Source of the DNA: CAVQBC01 sp963710665
GTDB lineage: Bacteria; Actinomycetota; Thermoleophilia; Solirubrobacterales; Solirubrobacteraceae
Direction: 5' to 3'
Assembly (NCBI GenBank): GCA_963710665.1
Contig: CAVQBC010000006.1
Location: forward strand, 372,001-436,000
DNA length: 64,000 bases
This document shows, piece after piece, positions 7,894-16,682 of this stretch. Position 1 is the stretch's first letter; each line of letters starts with the position of its first letter. The position numbers and the translations under genes were made by a program. The notes under the pieces are model-generated. The model ran no database searches. It was not told the origin of the DNA and saw only the letters and a program-made list of their open reading frames with translations.

Positions 7894-9956
7894 TCAGCCG
7901 CGCGTGACGCGCACGGTGGTGCGCAGCGGCGGCCCGCTTCCGGCGTAGAGGCGGACCTCCAGCGCCGCCGGGCGGCCGCGGGTGAGCCCCGCACGCGAGC
8001 GGCGGGAGAGGCGCAGGCGGAACGCGTGCGTGCGCCCGTCACCGCGCACCGCCAGGCGTGCGACGCGCTTGCCCTTGCGGCCCGCGGTCCACAGCTCCAG
8101 GCGCCCGCGGCCGGGGAGCCGGGCGCGCACGGCGAGCCCGCGCCGCAGCGCGGTCGCCTTCACCTGCTTCGGTGCGCGCAGCAGCGCGGTGGCGGGCTTC
8201 GCGGGCGTGCCGGGGGAGGAGGGCGTGCTCTCGCGCGGGGGCGGGGTGCCCGGCGTGGCCGGAGGCGTCGCGGTCACCGGGGGCGGGTTCTGGGGCGGCG
8301 GCGTGGGCGCCCCCACCGCCGCGGCGGCGTCCAGCCGCCCGCCGGTCGCGACCCGGCCGGCCAGGCCCGGCACCGGGGCAACCGTGCCGAGCAGGCGCTG
8401 GCGCAACGCGGCCACGCTGTCGGCGCGCCCGGCGCCGAGGACGAGCGCGGCGGCGGCCGACACGAACGGCGCCGCGTACGAGGTGCCTTGCTGGACGGTC
8501 GTGTCGGTGTGCGCGAGCGGCCCGGGCTCGCAGGTGAGCGTGACCGCGTGGACCCGGACGAACTCGCCGGTGGTCGTCGCGTCGCTGACCAGCCGCATGG
8601 TCAGGCGCACGTCGCGGCGGCCGGCGAGGCCGGTGGCCGGAAGCGTCAGGCGGGTCGGGCCGGCGTCGATCGACCGCCGAGGAAGTTCATCGCGCTCAGC
8701 GACGGAGCCGTCCTGGGAGACGAGCCGGAGGCGGAAGAAGTCACCGCCCCGATCAGGTCGCGCGTGACGTCGACCGCGAGCGAGCACGCCTGTCCTCGTC
8801 GCAGGTCGAGGACGCTGGCCGCGAAGGTCTCCGAGCCGAAGCTTCCCGACCCGGGGCCGGCGGTCGCCACGTAGTCGCCGCCCTGCTGCGCCCACGTGGT
8901 GTCCCCGGTCGTGGTCGGCAGCCAGCGGCTCGCGATCGGCGTCTCGAAGTCCTCGGCGTAGCGCTGGTTCGCCGGCGGCGGGAACCAGTCCGTCGTGAGG
9001 ATCTCGGTCCCCGGGGCCGCGAGGTCGACGTTGGTGGCGCCGAAGCTCGAGAACGTCGCGAGCTGATCGAGGCGGTCCGAGGCCGCGACGCAGATCACGT
9101 TGTCGGAGTCGTCGTTGCAGGGGTAGGTGACGTCGCGCGAGGCGTCGTTGTCGACCGCGGCGTTGCCGGCCGCCGTCACCACGAGCACGCCCTGCGCCGC
9201 GGCACGGAGGATCGCCTGGTGGAGCGCCTCGCCCCAGCCCGGGGCCGCCAGCGAGAGGTTGACGACCCGTGCGCCGTTGGCCACGGCCCAGTCGAGCCCC
9301 TCGACGATGTCCGAGTCGACGCCGGTGCCGTCGGCGCTCAGGACCCGCACCGGCAGGATCGACGTGTGGGGCGCCAGGCCGACGAGGCCGGCGCCGTCGT
9401 CCCGTGCGGCGAGCACGCCCGCGACGCGCGTGCCGTGCCCGTCCGCGTCATCGGGGTCGGCGTCGCCCACGCCGACGAAGTCCTGGCCCGGGAGGAGGTT
9501 GGGCGCGAGGTCGGGGGCGTCGTCGGACACGCCGGTGTCGAGCACGGCCACGCGCACGCCGGGGCTCCCGAAGGTGGTGTCCCACGCGGCGGGCGCGCCG
9601 ACCTGGGTGAGCCCCCACTCGTTCGCCAGCAGCGGGTCCGCGGGCAGCGCCTGGGCGTGGCGCACCCGGTCGGGCTCGGCGAACGCGACGTCTGGCCGAG
9701 ACTCGAGCTCGGAGATGGCGGCCCGCGCCGTCCGCCCGGAGCGCGGCGCGAGGACCTGGACGCCCGAGCGCGGCAGGACGTCGACCAGGCGCGCGCCGGC
9801 GTCGGCGCGCGCATCCGCCCGGTGGGAGGCGGACGTGCCCGGCTCGAACCCGACGAGGACGTCACCGGTCGTCGCGGCGTGCGCCGAGCCCGCGCCCACG
9901 AGGAGCGCGACGGCGAGGGAGGCGCCCAGGGGCACGAGGCGTCGAAGCGGCGTCAA
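7894..9956 (-). pseudogene. Secreted subtilisin-like serine protease (S8), interrupted by a frameshift
   Basis: Two overlapping frames together give one S8 protease of about 687 residues. The first (from 9956) carries a Sec signal (about 1-27), an inhibitor-like propeptide, and three active-site elements: D140 (VAVLDTGVSD), H174 (DGHGTRVAG) and oxyanion N265 (TAAGN). The catalytic Ser (GTSYAAP) lies in the second frame, near 8480. Homology jumps frame at about 8747-8750, where a CCCC run on the + strand would need one more C for reading to continue as DLIGGGDFFRLRLVSQDG. A jelly-roll-like insert separates Asn and Ser. The tail is a Pro/Thr linker and a basic beta-domain. As written, the protein would end without its nucleophile. 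A sequencing error is likely; recent inactivation is the alternative. Confidence 0.85.
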
Positions 9957-10079
9957 GGAGAGGTCGCCGCGGCCCCCGCGGCGAGAGTCCGGGATCGCGC
10001 CCGAAGCTAGCCGGGGCTCCGCGACCCCCGCCCATCCGAACGGCTAGGTCGCGCGGCGCGGTGACAGGACGCTGACGCC

Positions 10080-10724
10080 TCAGTTCAGGCGCGCCCGCAG
10101 GGCGCCGAGCTCGTCGCGCTGCCGGCTCAGCCCGCGGGCGTCGAGCGGGAGCGCGAGCCGCAGCTCGGTGGCCCGGATCGCCCGCATCAGATCGCCGGTC
10201 GTGCGCGCGCGGGCGCACAGCTCGTCGAGCAGCGCGAGCGACAGCTGGTGGGCGCACCGCCACGTCGGCTCCGAGGCCAGCGCGGAGGCCCGCAGCGCGC
10301 GGCCCCGGCGGGGGTCGACGAGGCGGTCCTCGTCGAGCTGCGGATGCGCGACCAGCCAGCGCCCGCGGGTGGCGACGATCCCGAGCGGCACGCCCGCCCG
10401 CCGGCCCGCCTCGACGCAGATGGCCGCCAGCACCGCCGGGTGCCCGCGCCGCTCCTGCAGCCCGACGTCGAGGAAGAGGTCGTCGGAGCCCCAGGTCGGC
10501 CCGGCGGGCGCGAGGTCGGTCGCCACCGCGGCGGCGCAGACGTCGAGCTGCTCGCCCGGGCTCAGCTCGCCGACGTCCCCGATGCGCGCGGCGAGCGCGT
10601 CGAGCCCGGCGTCGGCGCCGTCGACGTCGACGTCGCGGAACTCGGCCGCGAGCGCGAGCGCGAGCTCGGCGTGCGGGGGGCAGGCGCAACCCGCCTGGAC
10701 CGCGAAGGGGATCAGCGAGGCCAT
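10080..10724 (-). CDS. SirB1-like transglutaminase-fold protein
   Basis: A 214-residue protein. The central part, LFLDVGLQERRGHPAVLAAI followed by a VEAGRRAGVPL stretch and GRWLVAHP, matches the SirB1/Transglut_core2 pattern (V-x-x-x-R-x-G-x-P-x-x-L, then small residues, then a late His). The start is supported by AGAGGAGACC before the ATG. The family's enzymatic role is poorly defined; in proteobacteria it is linked to tetratricopeptide-containing proteins. Here it is divergent from the iron operon, and one iron box lies 27 bp upstream of its ATG, so iron control is possible. The N-terminus has a CxC (ACAC) near residue 13 that is not part of the family core. Confidence 0.6.
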   Translation of the reverse strand: MASLIPFAVQAGCACPPHAELALALAAEFRDVDVDGADAGLDALAARIGDVGELSPGEQLDVCAAAVATDLAPAGPTWGSDDLFLDVGLQERRGHPAVLAAICVEAGRRAGVPLGIVATRGRWLVAHPQLDEDRLVDPRRGRALRASALASEPTWRCAHQLSLALLDELCARARTTGDLMRAIRATELRLALPLDARGLSRQRDELGALRARLN

Positions 10725-10750
10725 GGTCTCCTCTGGTCGGTGGAACAGCC

Positions 10751-10769
10751 GTTAGGGTCACCTAACTCG
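10751..10769. promoter_or_regulatory. DtxR/IdeR-like iron box 1
   Basis: TTAGGGTCACCTAAC at 10752-10766 is a near-perfect palindrome resembling the DtxR/IdeR box (TTAGGTTAGSCTAACCTAA; about 12 of 19 positions). It is 27 bp from the SirB1-like start and about 120 bp before the iron-uptake operon, so it could serve either gene. Confidence 0.65.
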
Positions 10770-10835
10770 GCTGACGCCGGAATCCATAGCACTCCGGTCG
10801 GAATTGCGTCAAGGCGCCGATGCTTTAGATGGCAG

Positions 10836-10870
10836 TTAGGGTCGCCGAATTCGTGTTAGGTTCCCCTAAG
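10836..10870 (+). promoter_or_regulatory. DtxR/IdeR-like iron boxes 2 and 3
   Basis: TTAGGGTCGCCGAA (10836-10849) and TTAGGTTCCCCTAAG (10856-10870) are two further DtxR/IdeR-like half-palindromes, starting exactly 20 bp apart, about two helical turns, so dimers would sit on the same face. Box 3 runs into the AAGGAGG ribosome-binding site of the lipoprotein gene (10868-10874). This arrangement would shut the iron-uptake operon when Fe2+ is plentiful. Confidence 0.68.
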
Positions 10871-10886
10871 GAGGAGTGGGATCAGG

Positions 10887-12032
10887 ATGTCTGCGCGCAA
10901 GAGGAGCGGTGTGGTGATGAGCATGAGTGGTGTGCGGCGGTCGCTGGCGGCGGCCGCGATCGCGGTCGGCCTGGCGACGGGGGCCGCGGCCTGCGGCGGC
11001 GACGACGAGAGCGAGCAGGCGGACGCCGAGCAGGCCGCCAACCAGGCGAGCTCGGACAAGGAGCTGGCGGCGATCAAGACGTACCTGCTCGAGCACACGG
11101 AGCGCCTCAAGGCCGACACGGCCGCGATCCGCGAGAACGCGGAGGCCTACTACAAGCTGGCCGAGAGCTCGGACTTCGACTACGACCGCATGCTCCAGGA
11201 GCACCGCGACGAGGTGCAGGGCCTCGTCGAAGAGGGCCAGAAGAGCTTCCAGCGCGCCAACCCGGCGTACGAGGAGATGGAGGGCGTGGTGGCCGGCGTG
11301 CCAGAACTGGCCGACTACGACGTGATCATCGACGCCGGCGGCGACGCCTCCGACCCGGAGAACGCCGTGCCGTTCAGCATCAAGACGCCCGACGGGCGCA
11401 CGTTCAAGCAGCCCGGCAACTTCAACTACCTCATCGAGACGTCGACCTTCGGCACCGATCCGAAGTTCGCGGCCAAGGGGGTCAAGCCCGACCTCGACGG
11501 CGACGGCAAGGTCGAGTTCGGCGAGGCGCTGCCCGACGCGAACTTCTACGTCGCCGCCGCGCGCGACTTCGAGAAGCAGGCCACCGAGCTCGACGCGGCG
11601 GCGCGCAAGTGGAGCCCGACGCCCGAGGACGCCTTCACCGCGCTCGTCGTCATGACCCCGACCATGTCCGAGTACTTCGAGGCATGGAAGAATTCCCGCT
11701 TCGTGGCGGGGAACAAGGCGTCGGAGAACGCGTTCGTGGCCGCCTCGCGCCTGCAGGACATCGGCGACATCCTCGGGGGGCTGGAGCTCGTGTACGGCAA
11801 TGTCGAGGACCGCATCGCGAAGGTCAGCCCCGACCAGGCCAAGCAGACGGGCCAGTCGCTGACCGAGCTGCGGCAGTTCGCCGCGCGCCTCGAGCGCCAG
11901 GAGGCCAACGGGCGCACGTTCACCGCCGAGGAGGCCGACCAGCTCGGCTCCGAGGCACAGAGCCGCGCCGAGGCGATCGCGGGCCAGGTCTCCCAGTCGG
12001 CCGGGAAGCTCGACATCAAGCTCGAGAACTAG
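10887..12032 (+). CDS. Imelysin/EfeO-like iron-uptake lipoprotein with an EF-hand loop
   Basis: A 381-residue exported protein. The N-terminus is hydrophobic and ends in GAAAC (C36), a plausible though not ideal lipobox. A helix-rich body contains HRDE at 106-109, the HxxE pattern of M75 imelysin/EfeO proteins, and an unusual exact EF-hand loop DLDGDGKVEFGE (202-213; D-x-D-x-D-G and E12). Its stop abuts the FTR1 ATG (TAGATG). In EfeUOB systems EfeO binds Fe outside the membrane and feeds EfeU, which is the inferred role here. The start at 10887 has an AAGGAGG 12 bp upstream; internal ATGs at residues 11 and 13 are alternatives. Family assignment is moderate because similarity is by pattern and context. 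Confidence 0.62.
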   Translation: MSARKRSGVVMSMSGVRRSLAAAAIAVGLATGAAACGGDDESEQADAEQAANQASSDKELAAIKTYLLEHTERLKADTAAIRENAEAYYKLAESSDFDYDRMLQEHRDEVQGLVEEGQKSFQRANPAYEEMEGVVAGVPELADYDVIIDAGGDASDPENAVPFSIKTPDGRTFKQPGNFNYLIETSTFGTDPKFAAKGVKPDLDGDGKVEFGEALPDANFYVAAARDFEKQATELDAAARKWSPTPEDAFTALVVMTPTMSEYFEAWKNSRFVAGNKASENAFVAASRLQDIGDILGGLELVYGNVEDRIAKVSPDQAKQTGQSLTELRQFAARLERQEANGRTFTAEEADQLGSEAQSRAEAIAGQVSQSAGKLDIKLEN

Positions 12033-14498
12033 ATGGCGCGCGGCACCGCCCGCAGCCGGTTCGCGCGGCGGTGCGCCGTTCTCGTGCTCGCCGCCGCGGC
12101 GCTCGCCGTGGCGGTCCCGGGCCCCGCGGCGGCGCAGGACCGGCCGCCGTGGCGCGCGGCCGAGATCATCCGGGCGGACCTGTTCGGGGCCCAGACCGAG
12201 CTGATCCTCGGCGGTCGTGCCGCCGCCGCCCGCGAGGCCCGGAGCGCGGCCGCCGCGTACGACGGCGAGCTGCGCGACACGCTGCGCGAGGCCGCGCCGG
12301 GCGTCGCCGCACGCGTCACCCGCGCGCTGCGGGCGGCGCGCACGGCGGCCGCCGCCGGCGACGCGCAGGCGCTCGCCGCGGCGCGCGGCGAGGTGCGCGG
12401 CGCGCTGTTCGCCGGCGCCTACGCCGTCACCGTGGAGGCCGCCGGGCGCGGCGACGCCGCGACCGCGCGCTCGTGGCTGCTGCTGCGCGAGTTCCGTACC
12501 GCGACGCGCTTCACCCGGCCGGAGGCGAACGGCACGCTCGCGGTGGAGCGCCTGGCGAGCGGCCGCGCCGGCGCCGCGCAGGCCCGCCAGGCGGTCGCCA
12601 AGGACCTGCTGGACGCCTACCAGGCGCGGCTGCGCGAGCTGCTCGCCGACGCCGACGCGGCGCTCGAGCGGCGCTTCGGCGCGCGCCAGGCCGAGACCGC
12701 CGCGCAGGCGGCCGAGTACTGGACGATCCTCGACGAGCGCTACGCGGAGGACCGCGGCGCGCCCGCCGCCCGCGCCGCGAGCGCGGCGTTCACCCGCGCG
12801 GCGCGGGCGGCCGCGCGCGGCGACGCCGACGGCTACCGCGCCGCCCGCGCGGCGATCGACCGCGCCTTGAACGGGTTCACCGCCGCCCCGCTGACCGGCC
12901 AGGAGTCGGCCCGCCGGGCCCAGCAGCTCCTGCGCTTCCTCGCGCTGGTCCCCGTCGAGTACGACCGCGGGGTCAGCGGCACGCGCGTCACGCTCGACTT
13001 CGAGATCCAGGAGGCCGTCGCGTTCCGCACCGGCGCCGAGGCCGCCTTCGCCGACCTCGAGGAGCAGCTGTCCAAGCGCGACGCCGGCCGCACCAAGGCG
13101 GTCGCGGCCGACCTCGCGCGGCTGAAGGCCATCGTCGAGCAGGCCGCCGAGCGGCCCGAGCCGGTCGCCACGGCCGAGGACGTCGCGGCCGTCACCAAGC
13201 GGGCGGAGGACAACCTCGCCGCGGCGATGCCCAAGGCCTGGCAGGAGCCCACCGACGAGTCCGACTACGACCTCATCGCGCTGACGCTCGACCGCATGGA
13301 GGCGGCCGTCGGCGCCGGGCAGTACCGCCAGGCCGAGCAGGCCCGGCTCGAGGCCTACGCGTTCTTCGAGTTCGGCCCTGAGCGGCGGCTGAAGTCCTTC
13401 GACCCCGGGCTGGCCGTCGACGTCGAGGGCCTCGTGTGGTTCGGGGCGCGGGGCATGCCGGGGCTCGCCGAGCTGATCGCCGACCGCGCCCCGCGGCGCG
13501 AGGTGCACCTGACGCGCATCAAGCTCGACGACCTGCTGGCCGACGCGGCCGCGACGCTCGGCGACAGCGCGAGCAAGGCCACCGTGGTGACGAACTCGGC
13601 GATCATCGTCTTCCGCGAGGGGCTCGAGGCGGTCCTGATCCTCGCCGCCATCACCGCGTCGTTCGCGGGCGCGCGGTCGCGCATGCGGCGGCCGGTGCTG
13701 ATCGGCGCGGCGCTCGGCCTGCTCGTCTCGGTCCTGACCTGGGTGCTCGCCCAGACGATCCTGCGCTCGCTGGAGCAGTACGGGGAGCGGCTCGAGGCGG
13801 TGGTCGGCCTGCTGGCCATCGCCGTGCTGCTGCTGATCATGAACTGGTTCTTCCACAAGGTCTACTGGACCGGTTGGATCTCGCGGTTCCACCGGCAGCG
13901 CAAGAAGATCGAGTCCGGCGCGCGCTACGGGTTCTTCTCCGCGCAGGTGCTCGGGCTCGGCCTGCTGGGGCTCACGAGCGTGTACCGCGAGGGGTTCGAG
14001 ACCGTGCTGTTCCTGCAGTCGCTCGAGCTGAGCGCCGGCACGGTGACGGTGCTCGAGGGCGCCGGGCTCGGGCTCGCGCTCACCCTGCTCGTCGCGGTGG
14101 CGACGTTCGCGCTGCAGCGCAAGCTGCCCTACAAGAAGATGCTGATCGTCACCGGCGTGCTGATCGGCTTCGTGCTCGTCGTCATGGTCGGGCAGACCGC
14201 GCGCACGATGCAGGGCACGGGATGGCTGCCGATCACGCCGATCCACGTCGAGCCGCCCTACTGGCTCGGGCTGTGGCTCGGGGTCTTCCCGACGTGGGAG
14301 ACGATCGGCGCCCAGGCGCTCGCGATGGCGTTCGTGATCGGCTCGTACTTCCTCGCGCAGGAGGTCAAGGTCAAGCGCCCGCAGCGGCGGTCGAAGGCGC
14401 CGCGCGCCGCGGAGGACGCCGTCGAGACGGTCGCGCCGGGCGCCAACGGCTCGGCGGCGGCGCAGCGGCCCGCCGACGAGCCGGCCTCCCGGCGCTGA
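12033..14498 (+). CDS. FTR1/EfeU-family iron permease with a long extracytoplasmic domain
   Basis: An 821-residue protein. After a signal peptide (about 1-33), some 480 residues of Ala/Arg-rich helices lie outside the membrane. The FTR1 permease occupies about 515-790 with seven hydrophobic segments and both REXXE iron motifs, REGLE (near 528) and REGFE (near 652). A charged tail follows. The mechanism known from yeast Ftr1 and E. coli EfeU is Fe3+ passage using the acidic REXXE pairs. The large N-terminal domain resembles those seen in some bacterial FTR1 proteins and may replace a separate binding partner. No EfeB (DyP-type peroxidase) is nearby. The gene is directly coupled to the lipoprotein and lies under the iron boxes. 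Confidence 0.92.
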   Translation: MARGTARSRFARRCAVLVLAAAALAVAVPGPAAAQDRPPWRAAEIIRADLFGAQTELILGGRAAAAREARSAAAAYDGELRDTLREAAPGVAARVTRALRAARTAAAAGDAQALAAARGEVRGALFAGAYAVTVEAAGRGDAATARSWLLLREFRTATRFTRPEANGTLAVERLASGRAGAAQARQAVAKDLLDAYQARLRELLADADAALERRFGARQAETAAQAAEYWTILDERYAEDRGAPAARAASAAFTRAARAAARGDADGYRAARAAIDRALNGFTAAPLTGQESARRAQQLLRFLALVPVEYDRGVSGTRVTLDFEIQEAVAFRTGAEAAFADLEEQLSKRDAGRTKAVAADLARLKAIVEQAAERPEPVATAEDVAAVTKRAEDNLAAAMPKAWQEPTDESDYDLIALTLDRMEAAVGAGQYRQAEQARLEAYAFFEFGPERRLKSFDPGLAVDVEGLVWFGARGMPGLAELIADRAPRREVHLTRIKLDDLLADAAATLGDSASKATVVTNSAIIVFREGLEAVLILAAITASFAGARSRMRRPVLIGAALGLLVSVLTWVLAQTILRSLEQYGERLEAVVGLLAIAVLLLIMNWFFHKVYWTGWISRFHRQRKKIESGARYGFFSAQVLGLGLLGLTSVYREGFETVLFLQSLELSAGTVTVLEGAGLGLALTLLVAVATFALQRKLPYKKMLIVTGVLIGFVLVVMVGQTARTMQGTGWLPITPIHVEPPYWLGLWLGVFPTWETIGAQALAMAFVIGSYFLAQEVKVKRPQRRSKAPRAAEDAVETVAPGANGSAAAQRPADEPASRR

Positions 14499-14549
14499 CC
14501 GCGTCCGAGCCCTGACGCGTCTCTCCCAACCGCCCGGCGCGCGGGTGGC

Positions 14550-14621
14550 TATCATGACCGCAGAATGGGTTTTGGCACGCCGAAAATTTATGTCTGCGGG
14601 TGCGCGTCCCATGACTTGGGA
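14550..14621 (+). promoter_or_regulatory. Candidate MntR/DtxR operator region
   Basis: TATCAT (14550-14555) is a fair -10. Just downstream, TTTTGGCACGCCGAAAA (14570-14586) is an A/T-capped inverted repeat (5 of 8 pairs), and TCCCA-N5-TGGGA (14607-14621) is a perfect 5-bp inverted repeat. The A/T richness here is out of character with the surroundings. It lies upstream of the DtxR-family gene and its NRAMP partner, so autoregulation is likely. I cannot match either repeat to a defined consensus. Confidence 0.4.
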
Positions 14622-14644
14622 AAGCTGATCCGACGAGGTGGGCG

Positions 14645-15331
14645 ATGAGCGCTCGCGAGCCGGTGTTCTCCGCGGCCGTGGAGGACTACGCGAAGGCCAT
14701 CTATGCGCTCGAGCGCCGCGGCGACGGCACCGCCGTCAGCACCAACGCGCTGGCGGAGCGGCTCGCCGTGACGCCGGGCTCCGCCTCGGGCATGGTGCGC
14801 AAGCTCGCCGAGCTCGGCCTCGTCACGCACGAGCCCTACCGCGGCGTCCAGCTGACGCCGAAGGGCGTCCGCGTGGCGCTCGAGGTGCTGCGCCACCACC
14901 GCCTGCTCGAGCTCTACCTCGCGGAGTCGCTCGGCGTGCCGTGGGACCGGGTCCACGACGAGGCCGAGGTACTCGAGCACGTGCTCTCCGAGGAGCTCGA
15001 GGCGCTCATCGCCGCCAAGCTCGGCAATCCCACGCACGACCCCCACGGCGACCCCATCCCGTCCGCCGACCTGACCATCGACGAGCGGCCGACCCTGCCG
15101 CTCGAGGCGCTCGGGGCCGGCGAGCGCGGGCGGTTCGTCCGCGTCTCGGACTCCGACCCCGACATGCTGCGCTACCTCGCCGAGCGCGGGATCTCTCCCG
15201 GCGACGAGGTCGAGGTGGTCGACAAGCAGCCGTTCGACGGGCCGGTGTTCGCGCGCTTCGGCGACAACGTGCAGGTGCTCGGGGGCGCACTCGCGCACGC
15301 CATGCGGGTCGAGCTGGCGGAGTCCGCGTGA
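14645..15331 (+). CDS. DtxR/MntR-family metal-dependent repressor
   Basis: A 228-residue regulator. The winged helix (about 8-65) reads AVEDYAKAIYALE and LAERLAVTPGSASGMVRKLAELGLV. The metal-binding and dimer domain (about 70-140) has the family pattern HHRLLELYL, then H-D-E-A-E-x-x-E-H-V-L-S-E. A C-terminal SH3-like/FeoA domain (about 150-225) is present, as in DtxR and IdeR and unlike short MntR. GAGGTGGG precedes the ATG. It overlaps the NRAMP gene by GTGA and therefore probably senses Mn2+. Because the nearby iron operon carries DtxR-type boxes, it could instead, or also, be the iron regulator. Confidence 0.88.
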   Translation: MSAREPVFSAAVEDYAKAIYALERRGDGTAVSTNALAERLAVTPGSASGMVRKLAELGLVTHEPYRGVQLTPKGVRVALEVLRHHRLLELYLAESLGVPWDRVHDEAEVLEHVLSEELEALIAAKLGNPTHDPHGDPIPSADLTIDERPTLPLEALGAGERGRFVRVSDSDPDMLRYLAERGISPGDEVEVVDKQPFDGPVFARFGDNVQVLGGALAHAMRVELAESA

Positions 15332-16632
15332 CGCCGCCGCCGGTCGACACCCAGGCCGTCGCGGCGCCGCTGCCCCCGTCGGCGCTGCCGCTCGACACGC
15401 CGCTCGAGCGCGTGCGCGCCCGCGGCCGCCTCAAGGGCGCGGTCGCGCTCCTCGGCCCGGCGTTCGTGGCCGCCGTCGCCTACGTCGACCCCGGCAACTT
15501 CGCCACCAACATCGCGGCGGGCGCGAAGTACGGCTTCCTGCTGGTCTGGGTGATCGTCGCCGCGAACCTGATGGCGATGCTCGTGCAGTACCTGTCGGCC
15601 AAGACGGGCATCGCGACCGGCCGCAGCCTCCCCGAGCTCTGCCGCGACAACTTCCCGCGCCCGGTCACCTGGGGCCTGTGGCTGCAGGCCGAGGCGATCG
15701 CCATCGCCACCGACCTGGCCGAGTTCGTCGGCGCGGCGATCGCGCTGAACCTGCTCTTCGGCGTCCCGCCGTTCACCGCCGGCCTGATGACCGCGGCGGT
15801 CGCGTTCGGGATCCTCGCCCTGCAGACCCGCGGCTACCGGCGCTTCGAGCTGGCCATCGCCGGCCTGCTGGGCATCGTCTTCCTCGGCTTCGCCTACGAC
15901 CTGCTGCAGGTCGGCGTCGACGCCCGCGGCGTGGCCTCCGGTCTCATCCCGAGCTTCGACGGCGTCGACAGCGTGCTGCTGGCCGTCGGCATCCTCGGCG
16001 CGACCGTGATGCCGCACGTGGTCTACCTGCACTCGGCGCTCACCCAGAGCCGCATCCCGACCGCCGACCTGTCGGAGAAGCGCAGGCTGCTGCGCTTCCA
16101 GCGCCTCGACGTGGTGCTCGCGATGGGCGCGGCGGGCGTGATCAACCTCACGATGCTGGTCGTCGCCTCCGAGCTCTTCCACGACAGCGGCCGCACCGGG
16201 GTGGACTCGATCGAGGGCGCCCACGCCGGCATGAGCGCGCTGCTGGGCGGCGGCGCGGCGCTGGCCTTCGCGGTCGCGCTGCTGGCCTCCGGCCTGTCGA
16301 GCTCGAGCGTCGGCACCTACGCCGGTCAGGTCGTGATGCAGGGGTTCATCAACCGCCGCATCCCGCTCTTCCTGCGCCGCGCGGTGACGATGGCGCCGTC
16401 CCTGGTCGTGCTCGGCCTCGGGCTCGACCCCTCGATGACGCTCGTCATCTCGCAGGTGGTCCTGTCCTTCGGGATCCCGTTCGCGCTCGTGCCGATGATC
16501 CTGCTCACGCGGAGGGCCGACCTCATGGGCGCGCTCGTCAACCGGCGGCTGACCACCGTGGTGGCCGGGGTGGTGGCGACGCTGATCATCGGGCTGAACG
16601 CCTTCCTGCTCTACGAGACCCTGCTCGCCTGA
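15328..16632 (+). CDS. mntH: NRAMP-family manganese/iron transporter
   Basis: A 434-residue membrane protein with about eleven helices. The two metal-coordinating breaks are DPGN (54-57, helix 1) and MPH (228-230, helix 6); the Met is the residue that favours transition metals over Ca2+ and Mg2+. The GTG start overlaps the repressor's TGA as GTGA, so the two proteins are coupled. The N-terminal tail of about 35 residues is Pro-rich and probably cytoplasmic. It imports Mn2+ (and Fe2+) with protons. Regulator-transporter pairing supports Mn2+ as the main substrate. Confidence 0.93.
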   Translation: MTPPPVDTQAVAAPLPPSALPLDTPLERVRARGRLKGAVALLGPAFVAAVAYVDPGNFATNIAAGAKYGFLLVWVIVAANLMAMLVQYLSAKTGIATGRSLPELCRDNFPRPVTWGLWLQAEAIAIATDLAEFVGAAIALNLLFGVPPFTAGLMTAAVAFGILALQTRGYRRFELAIAGLLGIVFLGFAYDLLQVGVDARGVASGLIPSFDGVDSVLLAVGILGATVMPHVVYLHSALTQSRIPTADLSEKRRLLRFQRLDVVLAMGAAGVINLTMLVVASELFHDSGRTGVDSIEGAHAGMSALLGGGAALAFAVALLASGLSSSSVGTYAGQVVMQGFINRRIPLFLRRAVTMAPSLVVLGLGLDPSMTLVISQVVLSFGIPFALVPMILLTRRADLMGALVNRRLTTVVAGVVATLIIGLNAFLLYETLLA

Positions 16633-16682
16633 TCAGCTCGCGCCGTTGACCGGCCCCGGGCGGTGCGGGACCATCGCCGGTC

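Noticed and set aside
10007..10047. CTAGCCG and CGGCTAG inverted pair upstream of the subtilisin gene
   Set aside because: A 7-bp repeat with a 27-base spacer is plausible by chance in this composition and fits no known site; not enough to annotate as an operator.
10804..10830. TTGCGT and TTAGAT as -35/-10 of the iron operon
   Set aside because: The spacing is only 15 bp and both hexamers are weak; the iron boxes are convincing but I cannot place the promoter.
10866..14612. A 1,248-codon antisense frame opposite the iron operon
   Set aside because: It is a codon-bias shadow of the FTR1 and lipoprotein genes in very GC-rich DNA; it has no motif and no ribosome-binding site.
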